A stretch of DNA of 64,000 bases from Actinomadura livida (GTDB lineage: Bacteria; Actinomycetota; Actinomycetes; Streptosporangiales; Streptosporangiaceae), in NCBI RefSeq assembly GCF_014648675.1, contig NZ_BMRO01000003.1:593221-657220 (forward strand). The letters run 5' to 3'. Positions 14,135 to 23,298 of the stretch are shown piece after piece; positions within the stretch are counted from its first letter, which is position 1; each line of letters starts with the position of its first letter. The notes under the pieces are model-generated. The model made no database searches and was not told where the DNA came from. It worked only from the letters and a program-made list of their open reading frames with translations. The translations under genes and the position numbers were made by a program.

Positions 14135-15238
14135 TCAGACGATTCTGTGGACCCAGCCGTAGGGGTCGGGGCGGGTGCCGTACTGGATGCCGACCAGTTC
14201 CCCGCGGAGCCGCATCGACACCTCGCCGGGCTCGCCGTCCCCGATCGTCCACTCGCGGTCGGCGCCCTTCACCCGGCCGACCGGGCTGATGATCGCGGCG
14301 GTGCCGCAGCCGAACACCTCGGTGATCTCGCCGGACGCGCAGCCGGACTGCCACTCCTCGATGCTGATCTTGCCCTCCTCGGCGGGGATGCCGAGGTCGG
14401 GGGCCAGCTTGAGCATGGAGTCGCGGGTGACGCCGGCGAGGAGCGTCCCGGTGAGCGCGGGGGTGAGGATGCGGGCCTGCGCGCCCGACCCGTAGACGAA
14501 CATGAGGTTCATCGAGCCGACCTCCTCGACCCAGCGGTGCTCCACCGCGTCGAGCCAGACGACCTGGTCGCAGCCCTGCTCGACGGCCTCGGCCTGCCCG
14601 GCGAACGAGGCCGCGTAGTTGCCGCCGAACTTCGCCTCCCCGGTGCCGCCCTGCGCCGCGCGGGTGTAGTTCTGCGACAGCCACACCGAGACGGGCTTGA
14701 TCCCGCGCGGGTAGTACAGCCCGGACGGGGACGCGATGACCGCGAACAGGAACTCGTCCGCGGGGCTGTTGACGCCGAGCGCGCGGGTGGTCGCGAACAT
14801 GAACGGCCGCAGGTAGAGGCTGTGGCCCTCGGTGTCGGGGACCCAGTCCTTGTCGGTGCGGACGAGGAGCTCGATCGCGTCCACGAACAGCTGCTCGGGG
14901 ATCTCGGGCATCGCCATCCGGTGGGCCGAGCGGTTCATCCGGGCCGCGTTCATGTACGGCCGGAAGGTGACGACCGACCCGTCCGGCTGCTTGTACGCCT
15001 TGAGGCCCTCGAAGAGCTCCTGCGCGTAGTGGAACACCTGGCTGGCCGGGTCCATGGGGATCGGGCCGTAGGGTTCCAGCCGCGCGTCGTGCCAGCCCCG
15101 GTCCGCCGAGTACCGGATGGTGACCATGTGGTCGGTGAAGTGCCGTCCGAAGCCGGGATCGGCCAGGACGCGCTCGCGTTCGGCGGCGCTCGCCGGGCGC
15201 TCGTTGCGCGTGATCTCGAAGTCCAGGGTGCTGCTCAT
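14135..15238 (-). CDS. ilvE: Branched-chain amino acid aminotransferase
   Basis: 367 residues, PLP fold type IV. It transfers the amino group from glutamate to the 2-keto acids of Leu, Ile and Val. Landmarks are the FHYAQELFEGLKAYK segment, the catalytic lysine near 203 in GEAKFGGNYAAS, VVWLDAVEHRWVEEVGSMNLMFV, and SIEEWQSG...EVFGCGTAAII. Length and motifs match the long actinobacterial/mitochondrial-type BCAT. ATG at 15238 has AGAGGA upstream. It lies between leuB and cimA on the same strand; a strong terminator precedes it, so it likely has its own promoter. Confidence 0.95.
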   Translation of the reverse strand: MSSTLDFEITRNERPASAAERERVLADPGFGRHFTDHMVTIRYSADRGWHDARLEPYGPIPMDPASQVFHYAQELFEGLKAYKQPDGSVVTFRPYMNAARMNRSAHRMAMPEIPEQLFVDAIELLVRTDKDWVPDTEGHSLYLRPFMFATTRALGVNSPADEFLFAVIASPSGLYYPRGIKPVSVWLSQNYTRAAQGGTGEAKFGGNYAASFAGQAEAVEQGCDQVVWLDAVEHRWVEEVGSMNLMFVYGSGAQARILTPALTGTLLAGVTRDSMLKLAPDLGIPAEEGKISIEEWQSGCASGEITEVFGCGTAAIISPVGRVKGADREWTIGDGEPGEVSMRLRGELVGIQYGTRPDPYGWVHRIV

Positions 15239-15352
15239 CGCGGTTCGTCCTCTCGCGGATCGCCGGGGCGGCCCCTTTGCCGCTTCGGCTTCCTTAGTCC
15301 CTATTGTCGTACTTCGTCTAGTCCCACTCCTCATCTGCGCCGCGCGCACGAA

Positions 15353-15382
15353 AAACCGGGCGCGCCGCGTGGCACGCCCGGA
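15353..15382 (-). terminator. Terminator of leuB
   Basis: On the minus strand an 8-10 bp GC-rich stem (CCGGGCGTG.../...CGCGCCCGG with minor mismatches) is followed by TTTTTC. It lies about 30 nt past the leuB stop and upstream of ilvE. Confidence 0.75.
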
Positions 15383-15409
15383 GTGCTCGGTTCCGGCGGA
15401 GGCGTGCCC

Positions 15410-16465
15410 CTAGCCGGTTACTCGCTTGGCGATCGCGTCGCCGATCTGCGCGGTCGAGCGGGCGCCGAGCCCGGCGCGCTCGGCCAGGTCGTCGGACACC
15501 GCCTGCTCGACGCGGCGGGCCGCGCCGGCCGCGCCGACGTGGTCGAGCAGCATGGCGACGGACAGGATCGTGGCGGTCGGGTCGGCCTTGCCCTGCCCGG
15601 CGATGTCGGGCGCGCTGCCGTGCACCGGCTCGAACATCGACGGAGCGGTGCGGTCGGGGTTCACGTTGCCGGACGCGGCGAGCCCGATGCCGCCGGCGAT
15701 CGCGGCGCCGATGTCGGTGATGATGTCGCCGAACAGGTTGTCGGTGACGACCGTGTCGAACCGCTGCGGCTGGTTCACGAAGAACATCGTCGCGGCGTCC
15801 ACGTGCACGTAGTCGGTGGAGACCTGCGGGTACTCCTCGCCCACCCGCTTGAGGACGCGCTGGTAGAGGTCGCCCGCGAACGTGAGGACGTTGTCCTTGT
15901 GGACGAGGGTCAGCTTCTTCCGCGGCCGGGACGCGGCCACCTCGAACGCGTACCGGACGACCCGCTCCACGCCGAAGGCGGTGTTCACGCTCTCCTGCGT
16001 GGCGACCTCGTGCGGGGTCCCCTTGCGCAGCACGCCGCCGACACCGGTGTAGGGGCCCTCGGTGCCCTCCCGGACGACGACCATGTCGATGTCGTCCGTC
16101 TTCACGCCCGACAGCGGCGTGGTGACGCCCGGGAAGAGCTTCACCGGGCGCAGGTTGACGTAGTGGTCCAGCTCGAACCGGGTCCGCAGCAGCAGCCCGC
16201 GCTCCAGGACACCGCTCGGCACGCTCGGGTCGCCGACGGCGCCCAGCAGGATGACCTCCTGCTCGCGCAGCTCGTCGAGGACCGTGTCGGGCAGCGTCTC
16301 GCCCGTCCGGTGCCAGCGGGCGGCGCCCAGGTCGTAGGAGGTCTGCTCGAACGCCAGGCCGCTGGTCGGAGCGACGGCCTCAAGCACCTTGAGCCCCTCG
16401 GCGACGACCTCGGGACCGATGCCGTCACCCGGGATGACGGCCAGGCGAATGCTGCGGGAAGCCAT
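15410..16465 (-). CDS. leuB: 3-isopropylmalate dehydrogenase
   Basis: 351 residues. It oxidatively decarboxylates 3-isopropylmalate in leucine synthesis, using NAD and Mg. It opens [25 protein letters not shown]. Further family signatures are [32 protein letters not shown], the metal-binding [20 protein letters not shown] and the adenine-binding [20 protein letters not shown]. Length and order are normal for the actinobacterial LeuB. The upstream gap (38 nt) to the FhuF-like gene is short, so the two might share a transcript. Confidence 0.95.
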   Translation of the reverse strand: MASRSIRLAVIPGDGIGPEVVAEGLKVLEAVAPTSGLAFEQTSYDLGAARWHRTGETLPDTVLDELREQEVILLGAVGDPSVPSGVLERGLLLRTRFELDHYVNLRPVKLFPGVTTPLSGVKTDDIDMVVVREGTEGPYTGVGGVLRKGTPHEVATQESVNTAFGVERVVRYAFEVAASRPRKKLTLVHKDNVLTFAGDLYQRVLKRVGEEYPQVSTDYVHVDAATMFFVNQPQRFDTVVTDNLFGDIITDIGAAIAGGIGLAASGNVNPDRTAPSMFEPVHGSAPDIAGQGKADPTATILSVAMLLDHVGAAGAARRVEQAVSDDLAERAGLGARSTAQIGDAIAKRVTG

Positions 16466-16503
16466 GGGCGCACTCTACTGCAAACGTCTCACTGCTTGGG
16501 CCT

Positions 16504-17190
16504 TCATCTCAGATTCCGGGACAAGAGCCCGCAATCCCCGCACATGCCGCCACCTGGGACGCGGTAGTAGAGGCAGCAGTTGCGCCGGACGAAGCCGTCC
16601 GCCTCGAAGGCTCCCGCACCCGCCAGCGGTTCACGCCCGAGCAACTCCCGCACGAGCGCCGCCCGGAACCCTCCAGACGGCCCGACGTTGAGGCTCCCCG
16701 CAAGCGCAGACACCGCGTTGCCCCACACCAGCCCGTCCGCAAGCGAGACGAACGACAGCATCGTCTCGCGCAACGCCCTGAGATGCCCGTCCACGACCAT
16801 GGGATGAACAAGGTCGGCGGCCTCCCCGACCCCCTCGACCCGCCATCCCCGCGGCTCGGCAAGCCCCAGAGCAACGGCTTCGCCAGGCGCCCAGCGCCAC
16901 CGCAGATCCGCTAGATCAGGAACGATCCCACGCGCAGCCGCCGCCACGACAGGCGACCACAACCGCGAAGCAAGTCCCTGGAACAGGATGGACGCGGCAA
17001 CACGCCGCTCCCCCGTACCGAGCCGCTCGCCGTACTCGACGGTCGCCCCGAGCACCCATTCGTCATCCGGAAACGGCCGCCACCCCGCCCCGACGGCCGC
17101 CCCGGTAACGATCTCGAAGTAAGGCCCAAGCCCGGCGACCTCACCGAGCAGATCCGCGACACCCTCACCCACCACACCCCCAGTCTGCAC
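16504..17190 (-). CDS. FhuF-like [2Fe-2S] protein
   Basis: 228 residues from GTG. The C-terminal CCLYYRVPGGGMCGDCGLL provides the C-C-x10-C-x2-C ligand set that marks the FhuF ferric-siderophore-reductase family and binds a [2Fe-2S] cluster. The upstream part is helical and alanine-rich, as in FhuF homologues (ASILFQGLASRLWSPVVAAAARG, then a TMLSFVSLADGLVWGNAVSAL segment). In iron-starved cells such proteins release iron from hydroxamate siderophores in the cytoplasm. No siderophore genes are adjacent. The first few codons are uncertain, since several GTG codons occur near the N-terminus. Confidence 0.85.
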   Translation of the reverse strand: MQTGGVVGEGVADLLGEVAGLGPYFEIVTGAAVGAGWRPFPDDEWVLGATVEYGERLGTGERRVAASILFQGLASRLWSPVVAAAARGIVPDLADLRWRWAPGEAVALGLAEPRGWRVEGVGEAADLVHPMVVDGHLRALRETMLSFVSLADGLVWGNAVSALAGSLNVGPSGGFRAALVRELLGREPLAGAGAFEADGFVRRNCCLYYRVPGGGMCGDCGLLSRNLR

Positions 17191-17447
17191 AAACCAGATT
17201 CCGAGGTGACGGTGAGAGCCGTCTAAGCGCTATGCGGACCCCACGGACGCAGCGACATCAACCACCGCCGCAACCCGCAGCGACCTAAAGGTCCGCGATC
17301 GCGTCCGAAGGCAGGTTTCGAGCGAAGCAAGAAACCTGATCGCGCAGCGAGCCGCTAGACGAGCCGAAGCGATGCAGCGATCGCACCGCATTGCCCGTTG
17401 AAGGGAGGGCCCCCAGGGCCCGACCGCCGAAGGCAATGCAAAGCAAA
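17191..17447. other. Intergenic stretch with inverted repeats
   Basis: 257 bp with no supported gene. It contains GCATTGCC and GGCAATGC arms (about 17391-17440) enclosing GGGCCC/GGGCCC. The right-hand part is a 26-bp sequence repeated almost exactly at 33960-33985 (listed separately). Confidence 0.5.
17417..17442. repeat. 26-bp dispersed repeat, copy A
   Basis: GGCCCGACCGCC followed by GAAGGCAATGCAAA; 24 of 26 positions match the copy at 33960-33985, in the same orientation. Both copies lie directly past the stop codon of a minus-strand gene. Confidence 0.6.
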
Positions 17448-17540
17448 CTAGTCAGCTCTGCGGTCCAAGGCGGTCTGGAGGGCGCGGGCCGCCTCTTCCT
17501 GGGCGTCGTCTTCGGGCGTGTTGGTCCAGGTGTCGTTCAT
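17448..17540 (-). CDS. Possible 30-residue small protein
   Basis: ATG at 17540 is preceded by GGAG at 10 nt and opens a 30-codon frame, MNDTWTNTPEDDAQEEAARA followed by LQTALDRRAD. The product is acidic and mostly helical, with no cysteine, signal peptide or membrane segment. The codons are G/C-ending as in real genes here. No family was recognised. The C-terminal helix could be amphipathic. It could be a genuine small protein or chance; the 3' flank begins the repeat shared with 33960. Confidence 0.4.
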   Translation of the reverse strand: MNDTWTNTPEDDAQEEAARALQTALDRRAD

Positions 17541-17800
17541 GATGGTTCGCTCCGATTGCTGGGCTGGTGCCGGAGGGCCGCCGGGACGCCGTGGTTCGCA
17601 CGGTCCGGCGCGGACATCGGGCTGACGGCCAGGCAGAGCCTCCGCAGCGGGTGCCGGCCTGCCGATGTTCAGGCCCCGCTGCGGCAGCGAAGGATTACCA
17701 CGAAGCGCCGCATGACTACCTGCGAGATTACCCGCCATCTCGAGGGTTGTCCCGACCCGTGGCCAAGAATCTCACCATTCGAGACCGTGCGGGGTGTGAG
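17541..17800. other. Intergenic stretch, nothing recognised
   Basis: Upstream of the possible small protein and downstream of serA. No gene or clear promoter was identified. The serA terminator hairpin begins at 17801. Confidence 0.5.
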
Positions 17801-17844
17801 AAACGGCACGGGCGGACGCCGGAGAGCGTCCGCCCGTGCCGTTT
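17801..17844 (-). terminator. Strong terminator of serA
   Basis: A perfect 19-bp stem (17801-17819 with 17826-17844, loop of 6) lies 15 nt past the serA stop. The outer AAA/TTT pairs give a short U-tract on either strand, so it could act in both directions. Confidence 0.9.
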
Positions 17845-17859
17845 CGCCGCTGGTGGCGG

Positions 17860-19449
17860 TCAGCCGTCCAGGTCCACGCGGCGGCCCATGTCGGCGCCGA
17901 CCTCGCGGCTGATGGCGTCGATGAGCTGCGGGCCGATGGCGGAGTCGACGGTCAGCGCGATCAGCGCCCTGCCGCCCTTGACGTCCCGGCCGACCTGCAT
18001 GCTCGCGATGTTGACCTGCTCGTCGCCGAGCAGCCTGCCGACGGTGCCGACGATCCCGGGGCGGTCGACGTAGGAGAAGAACGCCATGTGCTCGGTCGGG
18101 ACGAGCTCCATGTCGTAGCCGTTGATCTCGATGATCCGCTCGGCGTGCTTCGGGCCGGTGAGCGTGCCGGAGACCGACACGACCGAGCCGTCCGACATCG
18201 TGCCGCGCACCTGCACGACGTTGCGCCAGTCGGGGCTGTCCTCGCTGGTGGTGAGGGTGACCTCGACGCCGCGGTCGCGGGCGAGCAGCGGCGCGTTGAC
18301 GAACGTCACCGTCTCCTCGATCACGTCCACGAACACGCCCTTGAGCGCGGCGAGCTCCAGCACCTTGACGTCGTGCTCGGCGATCTCGCCGCGGACCACC
18401 ACGTCCAGCCGGACCGGGACGCCGCCGGCGAGGGCGGTGAAGATGCGGCCGAGCTTCTCGGCGAGCGGCAGGCCGGGCTTGACGTCCTCGGCGACCGCGC
18501 CGCCCTGCACGTTCACCGCGTCCGGCACGAACTCGCCGGACAGCGCGAGCTTCACCGAGCGGGCGACCTGCGTGCCCGCCTTCTCCTGCGCCTCGTGGGT
18601 GCTGGCGCCGAGGTGCGGGGTGACGACGACGTTGTCGTGCTGGAACAGCGGGCTGTCGGTGCAGGGCTCGGTGCTGAACACGTCGATGCCCGCCCCGGCG
18701 ACCCGGCCGTCCTTGAGCGCGACCTCCAGCGCCGCCTCGTCCACGATCCCGCCGCGGGCGGCGTTGACGATCCGCACGGTCGGCTTGACCTTCTGCAGCT
18801 CGCGGTCGCCGATGAGGCCGAGGGTCTCGGGCGTCTTCGGCAGGTGGACGGTGATGAAGTCGCTCTCGCGGAGCAGCTCGTCGATCGTGACGAGTTTCAC
18901 GCCGAGCTGGGCGGCGCGGGCGGCCTGGACGTACGGGTCGTACGCGAGCACGTTCATGTCGAAGGCGGCGAGGCGCTGGGCGACGAGGACGCCGATGCGG
19001 CCGAGGCCGAGGACGCCGACGGTCTTGCCCTGCAGCTCCACGCCGGTGTACTTGGACCGCTTCCATTCCCCCTGCTTGAGGGCGGCGTGGCCCTGGGGGA
19101 CGTTCCGCGCGGTCGCGAGCAGCAGCGCGACGGCGTGCTCGGCGGCGGTGACGATGTTGGACGTCGGCGCGTTGACGACCATGACACCGGCCTTGGTGGC
19201 GGCCTCGACGTCGACGTTGTCGAGTCCGACCCCGGCGCGGGCGACGACCCGCAGCTTCTTAGCGTGCTGGAACACCTCGGCGGTGACCTTGGTGGCGCTG
19301 CGCACGATCATCGCGTCGACGTCGGCGACGGCGGGCAGCAGCTGCTCCCGGTCACTGCCGTCGACGTGGCGGACCTCGTAGTCGGCCTCCAGCACGGCGA
19401 TCCCGGCCGGTGAGAGTTCTTCTGCGACGAGGACGACGGGCTTGCTCAA
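17860..19449 (-). CDS. serA: D-3-phosphoglycerate dehydrogenase
   Basis: 529 residues, the long actinobacterial type, catalysing the first step of serine synthesis. In order: substrate-binding domain (~1-100), NAD-binding domain with GVLGLGRIGVLVAQRL near 150, HLPKTPETLGLIGDREL and NAARGGIVDEAAL, with the catalytic His in VVTPHLGASTHEAQEKAG. Then come an intervening ASB domain (~320-450) and a C-terminal ACT domain (DRPGIVGTVGRLLGDEQVNIASMQVGR) that usually binds serine for feedback. The start is TTG at 19449 (MSKPVVLVAEELSPAG), with AAGGA 8 nt upstream; no nearby in-frame ATG fits. A 19-bp terminator follows the gene. Confidence 0.95.
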   Translation of the reverse strand: MSKPVVLVAEELSPAGIAVLEADYEVRHVDGSDREQLLPAVADVDAMIVRSATKVTAEVFQHAKKLRVVARAGVGLDNVDVEAATKAGVMVVNAPTSNIVTAAEHAVALLLATARNVPQGHAALKQGEWKRSKYTGVELQGKTVGVLGLGRIGVLVAQRLAAFDMNVLAYDPYVQAARAAQLGVKLVTIDELLRESDFITVHLPKTPETLGLIGDRELQKVKPTVRIVNAARGGIVDEAALEVALKDGRVAGAGIDVFSTEPCTDSPLFQHDNVVVTPHLGASTHEAQEKAGTQVARSVKLALSGEFVPDAVNVQGGAVAEDVKPGLPLAEKLGRIFTALAGGVPVRLDVVVRGEIAEHDVKVLELAALKGVFVDVIEETVTFVNAPLLARDRGVEVTLTTSEDSPDWRNVVQVRGTMSDGSVVSVSGTLTGPKHAERIIEINGYDMELVPTEHMAFFSYVDRPGIVGTVGRLLGDEQVNIASMQVGRDVKGGRALIALTVDSAIGPQLIDAISREVGADMGRRVDLDG

Positions 19450-19610
19450 GGAAACGTTCCTTCGGAAGTGGATGTTCGTATGGTGTGTGCAGGTGAAGTC
19501 GCGGGTCACCTCGTCGTGCCCTCGCCCCCACGCGAGTCTATCTCCCGGTGCGGAGCTGGATTCCCGGCAGGGAGACACCCACCGATAACTCCGGTTCGTC
19601 CCCTGCCGGC

Positions 19611-20249
19611 TCAGGCCGCGTTCGGCTCGGGCACCGCGGCCAGGACGGACGCGACGCGCTCGGCGTCGGCGACGTGGACGTGCGGCACGTCCACGAAGAC
19701 CCGCAGCGGCCCCTCCGGAAGGCCCAGCTCTTCGGAGACCCGGAGCTGGACCTCGCGGAGCGGGATGTAGGTCAGGTAGGCCCGGTGCACGTTCTGCGAC
19801 CGGAACATCGCCGTCATGATCAGCCGGTAGCCGCGGATGCGGAACGACAGCGCGGTGAGGCACGGCAGCCCGTCCGCCGGCTCGCCGGGGATCGTCAGGG
19901 AGATCCACGCGCTGGTCGTCCACGGCCGGGCGCGCAGCAGGTCCACCACCCAGCGGATCTGGTCGTTGCCCTGAAGGTCGTGCAGCCTCGGCCAGTAGCG
20001 TCCCGGGACGTTGCGGCGGGTGCGCTCCTGCGCTCGCCGCACGAGCCGGGTGCGGTCGCCGTGCTCGTGGAGGATCGGGTCCTCCCAGCTCAGCGAGGAG
20101 ATCTCGAACAGCGCCGGCGGGCCCTCGATGATGGGCCCGGCGTCCTCCATGCCGGCCTCGCCGGCCGCCCATACGTGCCGCAGGACGCCGATCCACGCCT
20201 GCCCGCAGGTCTCCCAGCGCCGGACGGCCCTGTCGTCTCGCGCCGGCAC
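19611..20249 (-). CDS. Thymidylate-synthase-fold protein
   Basis: 212 residues from GTG (GGAG 7 nt upstream). The C-terminal ~120 residues align by eye with thymidylate synthase: NDQIRWVVDLLRARPWTTSAWIS (substrate-arginine region), ADGLPCLTALSFRIRGYRLIMTAMFRSQNV (the LPC holds the TS nucleophile cysteine, RSQ the TS QRS arginine), then LREVQLRVSEELGLPEGPLRVFVDVPHVHV (as in TS ELGLxxG...GDxHxY). The N-terminus is divergent and the PFN asparagine region is replaced by YIPL. Related non-TS enzymes are nucleotide hydroxymethylases. It is probably not the cell's main thymidylate synthase. It lies upstream of serA, whose pathway feeds 5,10-methylene-tetrahydrofolate, but the 161-bp gap makes co-transcription uncertain. 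Confidence 0.72.
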   Translation of the reverse strand: MPARDDRAVRRWETCGQAWIGVLRHVWAAGEAGMEDAGPIIEGPPALFEISSLSWEDPILHEHGDRTRLVRRAQERTRRNVPGRYWPRLHDLQGNDQIRWVVDLLRARPWTTSAWISLTIPGEPADGLPCLTALSFRIRGYRLIMTAMFRSQNVHRAYLTYIPLREVQLRVSEELGLPEGPLRVFVDVPHVHVADAERVASVLAAVPEPNAA

Positions 20250-20823
20250 GTCACGACTCCCCGCCGCAATTCGCCCGATGGCCCGCGGCGCGGAACCGGG
20301 AATTACCTGCCTGTGACATTGACCGGTGGAAGACGAATTCCGTCCCGCCTCCGGCTCGTGACACTCCGTCGTTCTTGAACAGCATCACACCACTCATGCG
20401 CTCCGCCCCAACACCGCTCCGGCGGCGGTCACATGAACGTTCGCGCAGGTTCGCCCCGCACCGGCCGCGGCCGTCACGGCTTTCTTCAAGTATCAGGCAA
20501 AGAGCGCCGAAACGATAGGGTAATTTATCCGGCAGGTGCCTTCACCGGCATTCTGACCCGTGACAGGATCACCAGTCACTTGGACAATCTGTCCAAAAAC
20601 CGAGTTTATCGGCACGGTGAGTCGGGCGGCCCTCCGGCCGCGAGCGCTCCGGCGACGCGCCGCCCGGCGCGTCCGCGCGGACCGATGTCGCGGGCCAGGC
20701 AGGTCGCCATGGCCGGACGGCTACATCGAACAGGCGGCGACGGAGACACGCCACGAGGTTTCACTGTGTGCAACGACCCGGAGCCTTAACGTGACCGATG
20801 TTCCCGGCCGATCAGGAGTGAAC
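20250..20823. other. Long intergenic region before the 20824 gene
   Basis: 574 bp between divergent genes, with lower GC in 20480-20610. No convincing gene was seen. It holds the palindrome TTGGACA-ATC-TGTCCAA (20580-20596). AGGAG lies 5 nt before the GTG start at 20824. Confidence 0.55.
20580..20596. promoter_or_regulatory. Palindrome TTGGACA-ATC-TGTCCAA
   Basis: Perfect 7-bp arms around a 3-nt centre in AT-richer DNA, followed by AAAA on the plus strand. It could be a repressor operator or a short intrinsic terminator. The distance of 228 bp to the next start leaves either reading open. Confidence 0.4.
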
Positions 20824-21612
20824 GTGACCTCGGACTGCACCATCAGTGTCCTGCGCGACGTCCTGCGCGTGTACGACCACCGCTACCTGGGCCTCGACCG
20901 GCTCCAGCGGGAGCGGCTCGTGGACGGCACCCGGCATGTCATCGGCGAAGAGGGGCTGAGCGAGGCAGTGCGCGCCGCGATGCCCGCGTCCGCCCGGCTC
21001 AGGGCGTTCTGCATCCAGCACGGCCTGCGCGAGGAACTGGAGCGGCTGATCCGCGACGAGGTCGAGGGCGGGCCCGGGGGCGCCGTCGTCGTCGGCGGCC
21101 GGATCTACGCGATGTACCCGTACCTGCGCGGCGTCCCCCGCCAGGACGCCGACATCACCACCGAGGTCGGCGTCGACCACCGGCTCGACTCGGTCTCCTG
21201 GCAGGGCAAGAGGATCCGCATCCGGGGGTTCGCGGCGCTGCAGCGCGTCGAGACGAACCGGACGGTCGTGGACGTCATCCTGCGGGAGCGCACGTCGGGC
21301 AAGGAGCACGGCTTCCCCGCCGACCCCCGGCACGACCGGCCCGGCGGGTTCGAGGTCCACATCGACCCGGTCGTCGTGCACCCGGGGCGCTGGGACGCCC
21401 ACGTCGCGGCGACGGCGCTGGGCGTGACGCGCGAGGCCCGCTTCGGGTCCGTGCGCGCCGAGGAGCTGAAGACCTCGCCGCAGGGCCGCACCGCGGGCGC
21501 GCGGGACGCCGGGTTCTACTTCACCCGGGGCGGCCACCTCGCGCTCATCGTGCACGAGCTCCCCGGCGACACCTCGCTGCGGGCGAGGCTCCTCCGCCGC
21601 TTCAAACGCTGA
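20824..21612 (+). CDS. Uncharacterised protein, possibly related to glycosyltransferase accessory domains
   Basis: 262 residues from GTG with AGGAG 5 nt upstream. An N-terminal helical part (TISVLRDVLRVYDHRYLGLDRLQRERLVDGTRHVIGEEG) is followed by beta-rich sequence (GGAVVVGGRIYAMYPYLRG; RIRIRGFAALQRVETNRTVVDVILRER; WDAHVAATALGVTREARFGSVR). This order recalls the C-terminal beta-sandwich accessory regions of actinobacterial family-2 or CDP-glycerol-type glycosyltransferases, but here without a catalytic domain. The likeness is by eye and weak. No signal peptide or membrane segment is present. It converges on ilvC. Confidence 0.6.
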   Translation: MTSDCTISVLRDVLRVYDHRYLGLDRLQRERLVDGTRHVIGEEGLSEAVRAAMPASARLRAFCIQHGLREELERLIRDEVEGGPGGAVVVGGRIYAMYPYLRGVPRQDADITTEVGVDHRLDSVSWQGKRIRIRGFAALQRVETNRTVVDVILRERTSGKEHGFPADPRHDRPGGFEVHIDPVVVHPGRWDAHVAATALGVTREARFGSVRAEELKTSPQGRTAGARDAGFYFTRGGHLALIVHELPGDTSLRARLLRRFKR

Positions 21613-21646
21613 CCTGCGGCGCGCCCTCGCCGCACGGCGCCCGCCG

Positions 21647-21687
21647 GGTGACGGTCGCCCGGTGACGGGTGCCCGTGACGGCGCACC
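21647..21687. repeat. Short tandem repeat, about 14-nt period
   Basis: GGTGACGGTCGCCC, GGTGACGGGTGCCC and the degenerate third unit GTGACGGCGCACC follow one another in the gap between the convergent 20824 gene and ilvC. Confidence 0.55.
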
Positions 21688-21704
21688 GCAGGTCGCGGAG
21701 GCGA

Positions 21705-22751
<1,047 letters not shown>

Positions 22752-22768
22752 TCAGCTGCCGGGTGCCG

Positions 22769-23293
22769 TCAGGCGCTGCGCTCCATGGCGCGCAGCGAGC
22801 GGTCGGTGATGGAGCGGGTGCCGCGGCCGATGGCCACCATGCCCGACTGCACCAGTTCCTTGATGCCGAACGGTTCCATGATCCGGATGAACGCGTCCAG
22901 CTTGTCGCGGTTGCCGGTCGCCTCGATGGTGACGGCGTCCGGCGCGACGTCCACCACCTTGGCACGGAAGAGCTGGACGGTCTCCAGGACCTGCGAGCGC
23001 GTCTCGGCGTCGGCGCGCACCTTGACCAGCACGAGCTCGCGCTGGACGGACGCCGAGGAGTCCAGCTCGACGATCTTCAGGACGTTCACCAGCTTGTTGA
23101 GCTGCTTGGTGACCTGCTCCAGGGGCAGGTCGGCGACGTTCACCACGATCGTCATCCGGGAGATCTCCGGGTGCTCGGTGACGCCGACCGCGAGCGACTC
23201 GATGTTGAAGCCGCGCCGGGAGAACAGCGACGCGACCCGGGCCAGGATGCCGGGCTTGTTCTCCACGAGCACCGACAGGGTGTGCAGGCTCAT
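22769..23293 (-). CDS. ilvH: Acetolactate synthase small (regulatory) subunit
   Basis: 174 residues. The N-terminal ACT domain MSLHTLSVLVENKPGILARVASLFSRRGFNIESLAVG binds valine for feedback inhibition and activates the large subunit. The second half (RELVLVKVRADAETRSQVLETVQLFRAKVVDV...ATGNRDKLDAFIRIMEPFGIKELVQSGMVAIGRG) is the conserved C-terminal domain. It begins 5 nt after ilvB ends, so the two are translationally close and assemble as one enzyme. Confidence 0.96.
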   Translation of the reverse strand: MSLHTLSVLVENKPGILARVASLFSRRGFNIESLAVGVTEHPEISRMTIVVNVADLPLEQVTKQLNKLVNVLKIVELDSSASVQRELVLVKVRADAETRSQVLETVQLFRAKVVDVAPDAVTIEATGNRDKLDAFIRIMEPFGIKELVQSGMVAIGRGTRSITDRSLRAMERSA

Positions 23294-23298
23294 CGGGG

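Noticed and set aside
13889..16567. Long plus-strand frame across ilvE and leuB
   Set aside because: Antisense shadow of two clear biosynthetic genes, with low-complexity translation.
16504..17190. FhuF-like gene as part of a siderophore cluster
   Set aside because: Neighbours are amino-acid biosynthesis genes; no transporter or siderophore synthetase is near.
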